Part shown: one piece after another, positions 38,088 to 46,442 of the stretch | How the letters are laid out: the number at the start of each line of letters is the position of its first letter | Position numbering within the stretch: the first letter of the stretch is position 1 | Assembly: GCF_000382705.1 (NCBI RefSeq) | Contig: NZ_ARQE01000004.1 | Span: 156,197-220,196, forward strand | Direction of reading: 5' to 3' | Source of the DNA: Aureimonas ureilytica DSM 18598 = NBRC 106430 | Lineage (GTDB): Bacteria; Pseudomonadota; Alphaproteobacteria; Rhizobiales; Rhizobiaceae | DNA: 64,000 bases | Program-made: the position numbers and the translations under genes | The notes under the pieces: model-generated | The model's database searches: none | Told to the model about the DNA's origin: nothing | What the model saw: the letters and a program-made list of their open reading frames with translations, nothing else

Positions 38088-38109
38088 ACCCGCTTGGCCG
38101 CGCGCGGGT
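38088..38109 (-). terminator. Weak terminator-like hairpin between TerL and portal genes
   Basis: On the minus strand ACCCGC and GCGGGT (6 bp, 10-base loop) are followed by TTTCACCTT. It is weaker than the two other intra-operon hairpins and could be chance. Confidence 0.3.
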
Positions 38110-38135
38110 CGGCGCTCAGGCGGAGGAGCAGACTC

Positions 38136-39440
38136 TCAGAGCGAGCGGATGCGCGGGGCGGCCTGCGCCTGCGTCAGCGCGGTCACGGCCCAGACGAGCG
38201 CGTCCAGCCGGTCGGGCGAACGCCCGTTCGACAGGCCGTCCGGCCCGAAGTCGCACATCTCGTCTTCCAGCTCGGCGAAGCTGCCAGCATGGCGCACGCG
38301 CCCTTGCTCGTAGAGCGTCGCGACCGGCTCGGCGCGCAGCCACTTGCCGCGCGTCGCCCGCACGGTGGAGACGGGCAGATGCGGCGCGACCGTGCGGATC
38401 ACGGTTTCCACCATGTCGCCGCCCTGGTTCACCTCGGCGACGATCCGGTCGGCCTCGACCTCCGAAAACAGCGCCACGGCCCGCGCCGCCCAGTCCACCG
38501 GCTTCAGGCCGCGCCGGCTGCGATCGGCCAGCACATAGACGATCCCGTCCTCGCCCATCCCGGCGGCGACGAGCCCGCAGGCGTCGGAGCGCTGCGTGGC
38601 CGTGGCCGGCGGGTCCACCGCCACCACGACGCGCCGCAAGGGCGGCGCGGCGCGCACCCGGCTGCGGTCGATCGCGGCGCGCGAAAACAGCGCGTCCTCG
38701 CGCCCGTCCACCAGTTCGCCGTCGAGTTCCTGCCGCCCGAGCCGCGAGCCGCCATAGCGCGCCTCCATCGCCGCGAGGAAACCCGGCGCGAGATGCGCCG
38801 CGTTTTCCCGCGTTCGCATATGCGTCACGCGCGTTCCGGGCTCGGCCATCAGGCGTTTCAGAAGCGGCACGGCGCGCGGCGTCGTGGTCAGCGCCATGCG
38901 CGGGCTCGTGCCCAGCCGCAGCGCCAGTTGCAGATTGTCGAAACAGGCATCGGCATGGGTCCATTTGGCGAGTTCGTCGCCCCAGGCCGCGTCGAACTGG
39001 TAGCCGCGCAGGGCGTCCGGGTCCTCCGAAGAGAAGATTTGCGCCACCGCCCCGTTGGCGAAGACGAGCCGCCGCCGCGTCGCTTCGAAGACGGGCCGCG
39101 TTTCGTAGTGAAGCGCGCGCAACCCGCTCTCGCCCTCGATCATCACTTCGCGCGCGTCGCCGAGCGTTTCCGCGACAAGCGCGATGCGCCCGTGAACCCG
39201 GCCCGCCAGCGGCGCGCGGCCGAGCGCCAGCGCCCGCACCCATTCCGCCCCGGCCCGCGTCTTGCCCGACCCGCGCCCGCCGATCAGAAGCCATTGCCGC
39301 CAGTCGCCCTCGGGGGGCAGCTGCGCGGGGCGCGCGCATTGCGCCCAGTCCGGCATGGCGCGCAGGAGAACCCGTTTCGGCTGCCGGCCGATCTCCGCCT
39401 CCACCTCGCGCCAGAAACCCGCCTCGCCCGCCTCGCTCAA
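38136..39440 (-). CDS. GTA g2-like terminase large subunit, TTG start
   Basis: 434 residues. The ATPase has Walker A GGRGSGKT (54-61) and Walker B-like FDAAWGDELAKW. The nuclease half has VVVAVDPPATATQRSDACG, VAEVNQGGDMVETVIR and NGRSPDRLDALVWA, with acidic residues expected at the RNase H-like site. It powers headful packaging of host DNA. The start TTG 39440 overlaps the g1 stop as TTGA. No ATG exists before the conserved region. A longer open frame on the same strand is a shadow with Arg-rich translation. Confidence 0.95.
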   Translation of the reverse strand: MSEAGEAGFWREVEAEIGRQPKRVLLRAMPDWAQCARPAQLPPEGDWRQWLLIGGRGSGKTRAGAEWVRALALGRAPLAGRVHGRIALVAETLGDAREVMIEGESGLRALHYETRPVFEATRRRLVFANGAVAQIFSSEDPDALRGYQFDAAWGDELAKWTHADACFDNLQLALRLGTSPRMALTTTPRAVPLLKRLMAEPGTRVTHMRTRENAAHLAPGFLAAMEARYGGSRLGRQELDGELVDGREDALFSRAAIDRSRVRAAPPLRRVVVAVDPPATATQRSDACGLVAAGMGEDGIVYVLADRSRRGLKPVDWAARAVALFSEVEADRIVAEVNQGGDMVETVIRTVAPHLPVSTVRATRGKWLRAEPVATLYEQGRVRHAGSFAELEDEMCDFGPDGLSNGRSPDRLDALVWAVTALTQAQAAPRIRSL

Positions 39441-39811
39441 GCGCCGGGCTCCGGCGAGGCCGCGTCCCCAAACAAGCCCCCGCCACCCGGCCGCCGCGCG
39501 TCCAGGGCGCGCAACCGCTTCAGCATCTCGTCCCGCAGCCGCTCGGTTTCGGCGTCATCGCCGTCCTCGGCGGCGCGGTGGCCGAGCGCCTCGATCTCCC
39601 GCAGTTCCAGAAGCTTTTCCAGGCTGCGCGTTAGATGGCCGATCGCCTCGATCCGCGCCTTCGCGTCCACCCCTCGCGCCGCCGCGCCGCCCTCCTCCTC
39701 GCTCGACCGTCCGCGCGCCGGGCGGCCCTTTTCGAGGCGCGCCAGTTCCTGCGTCAGGGCGCGCAGAAGCCGGTCCGAAAGCAGCGTCTTGGGTCGCGCC
39801 CGCTTCGCCAT
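39437..39811 (-). CDS. GTA g1-like terminase small subunit
   Basis: 124 residues from ATG 39811, with GGGGGA six bases upstream. MAKRARPKTLLSDRLLRALT, then helical AIGHLTRSLEKLLELREIEA and a Gly/Pro-rich tail. It occupies the g1 position directly before TerL; g1 of RcGTA has been identified as TerS. The charged helices fit oligomerisation. It is the first gene of the GTA operon and lies behind a hairpin-containing leader. Confidence 0.82.
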   Translation of the reverse strand: MAKRARPKTLLSDRLLRALTQELARLEKGRPARGRSSEEEGGAAARGVDAKARIEAIGHLTRSLEKLLELREIEALGHRAAEDGDDAETERLRDEMLKRLRALDARRPGGGGLFGDAASPEPGA

Positions 39812-39829
39812 GTCCGTCCCCCAAAGCAA

Positions 39830-39861
39830 AAGGCGGCCGTTCCCTTCGGAACCACCGCCTT
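39830..39861 (-). terminator. Terminator- or attenuator-like hairpin in the leader of the GTA operon
   Basis: AAGGCGG pairs with CCGCCTT and an inner GTTCC with GGAAC around a GAAG loop. On the minus strand the stem is followed by TTGCTTT. It sits 18 bases before the g1 start and downstream of the candidate promoter at 39889-39917. It could end the upstream YcgN-type gene, attenuate the GTA transcript, or both. Confidence 0.65.
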
Positions 39862-39888
39862 CGAACCCACTCTCTCGATTGTGTCTGA

Positions 39889-39917
39889 AACCTATCCGAC
39901 CACCGTCACGCAGTCAA
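39889..39917 (-). promoter_or_regulatory. Candidate promoter of the GTA operon
   Basis: On the minus strand TTGACT (39912-39917), a 17-base spacer and TAGGTT (39889-39894). The -35 is near-perfect and the -10 is weak, as expected of a promoter that needs an activator. An A-rich stretch lies just upstream, overlapping the stop of the YcgN-type gene. Predicted start near 39882 gives a ~70-base leader. Confidence 0.5.
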
Positions 39918-39928
39918 GGACTATTTTC

Positions 39929-40420
39929 CTATTTCGCAATCGTCCGCTCGGCCGGAACATAGCCGTCGCCCGGATCGTCGCCCGGCCAGCTCGCCAGGTG
40001 ATCCTCGTAATCCTCCGGCTTCAGCCCTTCCTCGCTCACCGTCTGGCCCTGCACCGAGATGCCCGCGAGATGGACGGTTTCCGGATCGCCCGAAATCAGA
40101 GGATGCCACCAGCGCAGGTCGCGCCCTTCGGCCACCAGCCGATAGCCGCAGCTCGGCGGCAGCCAGGGGATGGAGCGCACCGTCGCGGGGTCGAGCGCGA
40201 CGCAGTCCGGCACGCTCTCGAACCGGTCGACATAGTTGGAGCAGCGGCAGCTCTCGCCGTCCAGGAGCTTGCAGGCGAGATGGGTCCAGATGATCTCGCC
40301 GGTGTCCCAGTCTTCCAGCTTGTTGAGGCAGCAGCGCCCGCAGCCGTCGCAGAGCGATTCCCACTCCGCCGACGTCATCTCCTCCAGCGTCTTGCGCTTC
40401 CAGAAGGGTATGTTGCTCAA
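39929..40420 (-). CDS. YcgN/UPF0260-family Cys-cluster protein, TTG start
   Basis: 163 residues from TTG 40420, with AGGTG five bases upstream ([20 protein letters not shown]). Cysteine motif [14 protein letters not shown], then [15 protein letters not shown] and [10 protein letters not shown] define UPF0260, a subgroup of the YkgJ zinc/iron-chelating cysteine cluster proteins. [10 protein letters not shown] and WWHPLISGD complete it. Function is unknown. The frame is open 87 codons upstream across the promoter of the penicillin-binding protein gene, but that part lacks family features. Transcribed divergently from the PBP gene. Confidence 0.9.
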   Translation of the reverse strand: MSNIPFWKRKTLEEMTSAEWESLCDGCGRCCLNKLEDWDTGEIIWTHLACKLLDGESCRCSNYVDRFESVPDCVALDPATVRSIPWLPPSCGYRLVAEGRDLRWWHPLISGDPETVHLAGISVQGQTVSEEGLKPEDYEDHLASWPGDDPGDGYVPAERTIAK

Positions 40421-40523
40421 AGACCGCACCTGACGATTTGCTTCATGAATTCCACTTTCGGCCTTGTTCCGCCACGCAATCTCCACACCTCTTCCCCCAC
40501 GAAGGAGAGCGGCGGCGCGGACA

Positions 40524-40558
40524 GGTTCGATTGTCTCGCGAACCGCTTCCTGTAGAAT
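40524..40558 (+). promoter_or_regulatory. Candidate promoter and overlapping inverted repeat before the PBP gene
   Basis: TTGTCT (40531-40536), 16 bases, TAGAAT (40553-40558). The inverted repeat GGTTCG-N9-CGAACC (40524-40544) overlaps the -35 box and could be an operator. Confidence 0.45.
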
Positions 40559-40601
40559 GGGCCGACGGGCCATGAAAACCCGCCGGAGGATGGTGTAGAC
40601 C

Positions 40602-42776
40602 GTGCCTGAACAGATCCCGCGCAAGCCCGGCAGACGCAAGCTTCCCTTCGGCCTGATCGAGATCGACGCCTGGCTGGACACCAGCTTGTGGCGGTTTTTT
40701 CATGGCCTTGCCAGCTTTTGGGAAAGCGTGTCGATCTTTTCGCGCCGCTTTCGCGTGCGCGGCGCCAATCGCGTCGCCGTCGAGCTGTGCTGCGAGGCGC
40801 TGACGCTCGGCCTCGCCGGTTTCGTGGTGCTCGCCGCCCTCGCCCAGCCGGCCATGAAGATGACCCGCCACGGCCTGCCGCAGCAGGCCGACTTCTCCGT
40901 CCAGTTTCTCGACCGGCACGGCAACGAGATCGGGCGGCGCGGCATTCTGAAGGCCAACGCGGTTCCGATCGACGAGATGCCCGATCATTTCGTGAAAGCG
41001 GTTCTGGCGACGGAAGACCGCCGCTTCTTCGAGCATTGGGGCATCGACTTTCTGGGCCTCGCCCGCGCGCTCGGCGAGAACGCGCGCGCCGGCGGCGTCG
41101 TCCAGGGCGGCTCGACGCTGACGCAGCAGCTCGCCAAGAACGTCTTCCTGTCCAACGAGCGCTCGCTGGAGCGCAAGATCAACGAGGCCTTCCTCTCGCT
41201 CTGGCTCGAAGCCAATCTGACCAAGCGCGAGATTCTCGGCATGTATCTCGACCGCGCCTATATGGGCGGCGGCACCAACGGCGCGGCGGCGGCGGCCGAG
41301 TTCTATTTCGGCAAGAACATCCGCGACGTGAATCTCGCCGAAGCGGCGATGCTGGCGGGCCTCTTCAAGGCGCCGACGCAATACGCCCCGCACAACAATC
41401 TTCCCGCCGCCCGCGCCCGCGCCAATGTCGTGCTCGGCGCCATGGTGGATGCCGGCTTCATGACCGAGGGCCAGGTCGTCGCCGCGCGCCGCCATCCGGC
41501 CACCGCCGTCGACCGCGCCTCCGTCATGCAGTCGCCGGACTATTTCCTCGACTACGCCTTCGACGAGATCCAGCGCATCGCCGCCGATTTCCCGCAGCGC
41601 ACCTTCGTCGCGCGCACCACGATCGATGTCGGCCTGCAAAAGCTCGCCGACGAAAGCGTCGACTTCCACCTGCGCCAATACGGCAAGACCTATGGCGTGG
41701 AGGAAGGCGCCATGGCCGTGATCGACGACGAAGGCGGCATCGTCGCGCTGGTGGGCGGCCGGGACTACGGCCTGTCGCAGTTCAACCGCGCCACGCGCGC
41801 GCTCCGCCAGCCGGGCTCGTCCTTCAAGGCCTATGTCTATGCGGCCGCGATGGAGAACGGCCACAAGCCGACCGACTTCATCGTGGACGGGCCGGTGCGC
41901 GTCGGCAACTGGATGCCGCAGAACTACGGCAATTCCTTCGCCGGCCGCATCCAGATCCAGGACGCGATGGCCCGCTCGCTGAACACGGTCGCCGTCAAGC
42001 TCAGCCAGGAAACCGGGCCGGGCAAGGTCGCGGCGCTCGCCAAGTCCTTCGGCGTCGAGACGCCGCTGCGCGGCGACAAGACCATCGCGCTCGGCACCAA
42101 CGAGGTGACCGTTCTGGATCAGGCGACCGGCTATTCGGTGTTTCCGGCGGGCGGCCTATCCTCGCAGCGCCATTCGATCGAGCAGATCGCGATGGCCGAC
42201 GGCACGGTCCTGTGGGACGCGCGTCGCAACCTGCCGCCGCGCCACCGCGTCCTGTCGGAGCAGGCGACCAAGAGCATGAACGAGATGTTCGTGCGCATTC
42301 CCGAGATCGGCACGGCCCGCCGCGCCCGCCTGCCCATGACGCGCGCCGCCGGCAAGACGGGCACCACGCAGGGCTATCGCGACGCCTGGTTCGTCGGCTT
42401 CACCGGCAATTTCACCGCCGCCGTCTGGTACGGCAATGACAGTTTCAAGCCGACCAACAAGCTGACCGGCGGCGGCCTGCCGGCCATGACATGGCAGCGT
42501 TTCATGGAAGCGGCGCATCAGGGCATCGAGCTTCGTCCGATCCCCTATATCGACAATCCGATTCCCGCGCCGGGCTCGGTGGAGGTGGCGAAAGCCGAGA
42601 ACGAGGGCGATCTGCCGCGCATCACGCGCCCCAGCCTCGTCAACAACGCCGCGCAGAAGGTGCTGAGCGATCTGGAGCACATGCTGCGCTCGGCCCCGCC
42701 CGTGCCGCCCGAAAAGCTCGCCTCCGCCACCGGGGCGTCGCCCATTCCGCCCGCGCGGCCCGTCGCCAACCCGTGA
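40602..42776 (+). CDS. Class A penicillin-binding protein (PBP1a/1c-like transglycosylase-transpeptidase)
   Basis: 724 residues from GTG 40602, with GGAGGA upstream. One membrane anchor (about 68-86) is followed by a GT51 transglycosylase domain ([28 protein letters not shown]) and a transpeptidase domain with SxxK in PGSSFKAYV, SxN in RSLNTVA and KTG in [20 protein letters not shown]. It polymerises and cross-links peptidoglycan in the periplasm. The C-terminal tail is Pro/Ala-rich. It stands alone, divergent from the YcgN-type gene. Confidence 0.95.
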   Translation: MPEQIPRKPGRRKLPFGLIEIDAWLDTSLWRFFHGLASFWESVSIFSRRFRVRGANRVAVELCCEALTLGLAGFVVLAALAQPAMKMTRHGLPQQADFSVQFLDRHGNEIGRRGILKANAVPIDEMPDHFVKAVLATEDRRFFEHWGIDFLGLARALGENARAGGVVQGGSTLTQQLAKNVFLSNERSLERKINEAFLSLWLEANLTKREILGMYLDRAYMGGGTNGAAAAAEFYFGKNIRDVNLAEAAMLAGLFKAPTQYAPHNNLPAARARANVVLGAMVDAGFMTEGQVVAARRHPATAVDRASVMQSPDYFLDYAFDEIQRIAADFPQRTFVARTTIDVGLQKLADESVDFHLRQYGKTYGVEEGAMAVIDDEGGIVALVGGRDYGLSQFNRATRALRQPGSSFKAYVYAAAMENGHKPTDFIVDGPVRVGNWMPQNYGNSFAGRIQIQDAMARSLNTVAVKLSQETGPGKVAALAKSFGVETPLRGDKTIALGTNEVTVLDQATGYSVFPAGGLSSQRHSIEQIAMADGTVLWDARRNLPPRHRVLSEQATKSMNEMFVRIPEIGTARRARLPMTRAAGKTGTTQGYRDAWFVGFTGNFTAAVWYGNDSFKPTNKLTGGGLPAMTWQRFMEAAHQGIELRPIPYIDNPIPAPGSVEVAKAENEGDLPRITRPSLVNNAAQKVLSDLEHMLRSAPPVPPEKLASATGASPIPPARPVANP

Positions 42777-42831
42777 CCTCCTTCGAGCAAGGCTCTGGCG
42801 CGTCGGCGCGCGCCGGGCGATAGAGGCCGCG

Positions 42832-43419
42832 ATGCGCTTTCTGTTCCTGACCCTTCTGTCCCTCGCCATCGCGCTCGGTCTCGGCACCTATTCGGCGGCC
42901 TGGATGATCGACCATTTCGAGGGCACCGAAACCGTCGTGGTCGGCCCCTGGCACGCCGACCGCACCGCCGGCTCGCCGGCCGCCGACCCCTATGCCAAGG
43001 CGCGGCAGGCCCGCAGCGGCAACCTGACGCTGGGTCTGGGCGAAGGCGTCGCCTTTCGCGCGCGCGTCGATTCGCAAGGCGCCGAACTGCGCCGCGAATG
43101 CTCCTACCGCCTGGAGGGCGCCTATCCGCCCGCCCGCGTCGCGACGCTCGCCGCCTATGATTTCGAGGGCCGCCTGATCGAGGCCGGCAACGAGCGCCCC
43201 GACCATCTCGTGTCGCTCAACTGGATGCGCGAGGACGACAATTCGGCCGTGATCGCCGTCGGCCCGGTGGCGCGGCCGGGCAACTGGCTGGCGACGGTGG
43301 GCGATGGCGGCTACATCCTCGCCCTCACCTTCTACGACACGCCGGTCAGCACCGACAGCGGCGCCGCGCCGATCGCCATGCCCCATATCGTGAAGACGGA
43401 TTGCCAAGCGAATGGGTAA
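42832..43419 (+). CDS. DUF1214-domain membrane-anchored protein
   Basis: 195 residues: one N-terminal helix (LFLTLLSLAIALGLGTYSAA), then an exported domain with QARSGNLTLGLGEGVAFRAR, RRECSYRLEGAYPPARVATL and the DUF1214-like end YILALTFYDTPVS. It overlaps the next gene by eight bases. In many bacteria DUF1254 and DUF1214 occur in one polypeptide; here they are separate adjacent genes. Function unknown. Confidence 0.8.
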   Translation: MRFLFLTLLSLAIALGLGTYSAAWMIDHFEGTETVVVGPWHADRTAGSPAADPYAKARQARSGNLTLGLGEGVAFRARVDSQGAELRRECSYRLEGAYPPARVATLAAYDFEGRLIEAGNERPDHLVSLNWMREDDNSAVIAVGPVARPGNWLATVGDGGYILALTFYDTPVSTDSGAAPIAMPHIVKTDCQANG

Positions 43420-44005
43420 GCTTCTTCTGGCGATCCTGATCGGTCTCGTGGGCGCCGGGATCGTCCATATCGCGATCATCCTCTCCCTTCCCGGTCAGGC
43501 CGAGAACGATGCCTGGAGCCGTCTGTCGCGCCTCGGGCCCGTGCTCCAGACGGTGCGGATCGGCTTCGAGGAACCCGCGCCCGAAGGCCATGTCGCCTCG
43601 CCGGCCGGCTTCGTCTTCGTGGACCCCGCCTTTATCGACGTCGCCTGTCGCTTCTCGGTGGAGGACGGTCCGGTGCGGCTCTTCTCGGACGAGAAGACGC
43701 GCTTCTGGACGGCGTCGATCTACGGGCGCAACGGCGACAATCTCTATTCGATCAGCGAGCGCGTGGCGCTGGACGGTCGGCTCGACCTTCTGGTCGGCAC
43801 CGCCGAGCAGCTCGATCTCGCGCGCGTCGAAGGCTCGTCCAACGACATCCCGACCGTGCCCGTCGCGATCACCGGCGACGAGGGCTACCTCACCGTGCGG
43901 GTGCTCGTCGCGTCCGAAAGCGCCCGGCCCTTCGCCGATCGCTTCGCGCGTTCCGTGACCTGCCGCCCCGCGACACCCGAGGAAGCCGGCACCCCGGCGT
44001 CCTGA
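43412..44005 (+). CDS. DUF1254-domain membrane-anchored protein
   Basis: 197 residues: N-terminal helix (LLLAILIGLVGAGIVHIAII), then DUF1254-like GFVFVDPAFIDVACRFSVED, KTRFWTASIYGRNGDNLYSI and a C-terminal domain. Start ATG 43412 lies inside the end of the DUF1214 gene, so they form a coupled pair, probably acting together at the outer face of the inner membrane. Function unknown. Confidence 0.8.
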   Translation: MGKLLLAILIGLVGAGIVHIAIILSLPGQAENDAWSRLSRLGPVLQTVRIGFEEPAPEGHVASPAGFVFVDPAFIDVACRFSVEDGPVRLFSDEKTRFWTASIYGRNGDNLYSISERVALDGRLDLLVGTAEQLDLARVEGSSNDIPTVPVAITGDEGYLTVRVLVASESARPFADRFARSVTCRPATPEEAGTPAS

Positions 44006-44059
44006 CGCCTCGCTCGCGATCGGACCGCTCGTCCTCCCGCGCCGGCTCGGCCGGTCGCG

Positions 44060-44260
44060 TCAGGCGCTTTGTTCGTCCTGCACGAGGGCGACGGCGCGCA
44101 GCGCCATGCAGCGCTCTTCCATCGTCATCGACCTGTGGTCGGACAGGCGCTCGCGGCGGATGCAGGGCAGGATGACGATATTGCCGCCCTCCGGTCCTCG
44201 CCAGGGCCGCGTGGCCAGATAGGGCCTCGGCGGCGGGACGAGCTGATGAACCTCTGCCAT
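44060..44260 (-). CDS. Small hypothetical protein
   Basis: 66 residues from ATG 44258-44260, with AGGGGA about six bases upstream. MAEVHQLVPPPRPYLATRPW at the N-terminus, GGNIVILPCIRRERLSDHRS in the middle and a helical end. No transmembrane segment. It stands alone between convergent and divergent neighbours. I do not recognise it; a good ribosome-binding site and a non-repetitive sequence support it being real. Confidence 0.5.
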   Translation of the reverse strand: MAEVHQLVPPPRPYLATRPWRGPEGGNIVILPCIRRERLSDHRSMTMEERCMALRAVALVQDEQSA

Positions 44261-44571
44261 GTGTTTCCCCTTCCCGGTTGCGGCTGGGCGACCACTCCTT
44301 CCAACGACGCCCCGCCCGTTTCGACGAGGTCACCGGCCCCGCTGGCTCGCTCTGCGAGCCGGCCGTTCCGAGACCCGATCTATGGTCCGCCGATGGGGAA
44401 ACAACCCGACTTGCGGCGGCATGTGATCCGAGGCTGACGCGGGCCTTGCAGCCCTTTCGCAACGCGCCTCGAACAGGGACGATTACACATTTGCAAGGTT
44501 AACAGGTTGCTAAGAAATTTGCTCTAATCCTGGCGGTTGCATGGCCGCCACACTGTAGCTTCTGGAGCACC
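44261..44571. other. Intergenic region with strong promoter before the DUF2336 gene
   Basis: About 310 bases. The last 80 are unusually AT-rich for this window and hold the promoter and CtrA-like site at 44499-44528. The rest shows nothing recognisable. Confidence 0.5.
44499..44528 (+). promoter_or_regulatory. Near-consensus sigma-70-type promoter overlapping a CtrA-like site
   Basis: TTAACA (44499-44504), 18 bases, TCTAAT (44523-44528): five of six matches in both boxes. The sequence TTAA-CAGGTTG-CTAA (44499-44513) matches the CtrA consensus TTAA-N7-TTAA at seven of eight bases and covers the -35 box. Confidence 0.6.
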
Positions 44572-45738
44572 ATGAAGGACGCAGCACCGCGTATCTTCCG
44601 ATCCCTCGAACGTCAGTTCGGACTCGGGGAATTCGACACCGTCGTGGCCGCCGCCGTCGCGACCTTCGGCTCCCTGCGCAATCCGAGCGCGGCGCAGGTG
44701 GAGGATCTCAGCCGTCTCGTGGTGCCGCTCTGGCAGCGCACGCGGGATGAGACCAAGCGCAACGTGGCCGCCTCGCTGTCCCATGCGCGGCGGGTGCCCC
44801 GCTCGCTGGTGGAGCTTCTCCTAGAGAGCCCGGTCGAAGTCTCCGCGCCCTTCCTGGTGTCGAGCCCGGCCCTGACGGACCACGATCTCGCCCGGCTGGC
44901 GCTGTCCGCCGACGAGCGCGTGGCGCGCCTCGTGCGCAATCGCGACGCGCGCGGCACGCAGCCCCCGGCGGCCCCGACCGCGCCATCGATCGCGCCCTCG
45001 ACCGAACCCGTCGCGGCAGCCCCCGCCGAGCCGGCCGCTCTTCCCACCGAGCGCTCCCGCCCCGAAGCCGCCGCGCCCGGCGACACGGCGAAACGCCCCG
45101 CGACGGAGACGCCCGCCGAGGCGGAGGCTGCGAGCCAAACCCGCTCCGGCCCGCCCGAGATCGAGACGCCCTCGCTCGCGGCGGATTTCCTGTCCGAGAC
45201 GCCCTTCAACGCCCGCGCCCCCTCGCCCGGCCGCCGCCTGCCCCCACGCAATGCCGACGAGGCGCGCGAGCTTCTGCGCCGGCTGGCGACCGCCGGGCGC
45301 GGCCAGCCCAAGCGCGAGCCGGCCGGCCTGCCCGAGCTGATGAACGCCGCCTTCGCGCGCGAGGACGTCCTGTTCTACGAGACGCTCAGCGAGATCTTCG
45401 CCTTCGACCCGGCGACCCTGTCGCGGCTGATCGAGGAGCCCTCCGGCGAGACGCTGGCCGTCGCCCTGCGCGCCTTGAAGGCGAGTTCTGCCGATGCCTT
45501 GAGCATCCTGATGCTGATGAAGCCGGCGGTCGGCCTCGACGTCGCGACCTTCGATTCCATGGCGCGTTTCTACGCCGCCCTGAAGCCGGAAGACTGCCGC
45601 GCGGTGATCGACGCGGCGCGCGCCAGTGCCCGCCACATGCCGCTCACCTCGCCGGAAGCCTTTGGGTCGAACGAAGCCACAAGGCGCGATTTCGGCCGCC
45701 GCTCCCAGCGCCCCGCCGCGCGCGAAGCCAAGGGCTGA
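44572..45738 (+). CDS. DUF2336-domain protein
   Basis: 388 residues. The N-terminal ~120 residues are helical HEAT-like repeats (VVPLWQRTRDETKRNVAASL, LVELLLESPVEVSAPFLVSS) typical of DUF2336. An Ala/Pro-rich linker (about 125-215) precedes a second helical part ending RRDFGRRSQRPAAREAKG. DUF2336 proteins are restricted to alphaproteobacteria and mostly unstudied. The promoter carries a CtrA-like site, which would tie it to the cell cycle or motility regulon. Start ATG 44572 follows GGAG at 5 bases. Confidence 0.85.
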   Translation: MKDAAPRIFRSLERQFGLGEFDTVVAAAVATFGSLRNPSAAQVEDLSRLVVPLWQRTRDETKRNVAASLSHARRVPRSLVELLLESPVEVSAPFLVSSPALTDHDLARLALSADERVARLVRNRDARGTQPPAAPTAPSIAPSTEPVAAAPAEPAALPTERSRPEAAAPGDTAKRPATETPAEAEAASQTRSGPPEIETPSLAADFLSETPFNARAPSPGRRLPPRNADEARELLRRLATAGRGQPKREPAGLPELMNAAFAREDVLFYETLSEIFAFDPATLSRLIEEPSGETLAVALRALKASSADALSILMLMKPAVGLDVATFDSMARFYAALKPEDCRAVIDAARASARHMPLTSPEAFGSNEATRRDFGRRSQRPAAREAKG

Positions 45739-46084
45739 GTGCCCCTCCGAAACGGGATTTGTCCCAAGGGGAAGTCCCACATTCTCTTCGAGCGCTGACG
45801 GGCGCGGAGCCCCTTGGGCGGACGTCTCGAAGGAAAGGAAACGGTGCGTGCGGCACGTCCGCGCCACCAGCGCTGGTCAGACCCGGCGCACCAAGCGGCC
45901 TCGCGCGCCGCACCGCCCGTAATGCTCTTGCGCGATCACGGCCGCCGTCACGACGTCCCCAGCTAAACGAGCCTGCAGCCGGGCACGCGCTTCTCTCGCG
46001 GCATCTCTTGTGAACCGGCGGGGGCGGATCGCTCAGCCGAGAAGGCAGACCTGCCCCCTCGGCACCGATCGCTCGCCCCTCCGG
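45739..46084. other. Intergenic region between convergent genes
   Basis: About 345 bases between the stops of the DUF2336 and DUF1491 genes. A CTTCGAG / CTCGAAG inverted repeat with a ~30-base centre is present near 45786-45830. No U-tract terminator, gene or RNA was recognised. Confidence 0.4.
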
Positions 46085-46432
46085 TTAGGGGGTGCCGCTC
46101 TCGTCCGTCACGAGGGTCAGATAGGTCTCGGGGGTCTCGGTCTCGATCTCGACCACCCAGAAATCCGGGTCGAAGCGCGCTTCGCGCGCCAGGCGCTTGG
46201 CGAGCTCCGCCTCGTCGCGTGCGGCTTCACGCAGGAACGCGCGACCGCCGCCTTCGAGCGCGAGCGTCTGGGGCGCCGGGCCGAAGAGCTGAAGCCCCCC
46301 TGCCCGATCCCGCGCCACGACGAACACCGCCCCGGCCGCCTCCGCGCCGCGCCGCTCCACCGCCGCAAAACCGCCTTCGGAAAAGACGCGGCGCACGAGC
46401 GCCGCGACGAAGATCTCGCTGGTGAGCCGCAT
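46085..46432 (-). CDS. DUF1491 family protein
   Basis: 115 residues from ATG 46432: MRLTSEIFVAALVRRVFSEG, AVFVVARDRAGGLQLFGPAP and RFDPDFWVVEIETETPETYL are typical of DUF1491, a small alphaproteobacterial family of unknown function. It is the last gene of the operon with the peptidoglycan-binding protein and the DivJ-like kinase (10 bases gap). Confidence 0.88.
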   Translation of the reverse strand: MRLTSEIFVAALVRRVFSEGGFAAVERRGAEAAGAVFVVARDRAGGLQLFGPAPQTLALEGGGRAFLREAARDEAELAKRLAREARFDPDFWVVEIETETPETYLTLVTDESGTP

Positions 46433-46442
46433 CCGCTCGCCG

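Noticed and set aside
38116-39486. Longer open frame over the terminase gene in another minus-strand frame
   Set aside because: No family features, while the overlapping frame contains Walker A and nuclease motifs of TerL.
25370-39811. Ordinary prophage
   Set aside because: No integrase, repressor, replication genes, attachment repeats or lysis cassette; gene order is that of a GTA.
40421-40681. N-terminal extension of the YcgN-type protein
   Set aside because: Would cover the PBP promoter and GTG start; UPF0260 homology begins at [10 protein letters not shown] and a TTG with ribosome-binding site exists there.
45786-45832. CTTCGAG / CTCGAAG inverted repeat between convergent genes
   Set aside because: Arms only 7 bp with a large loop and no U-tract; not convincing as a terminator or mobile element end.
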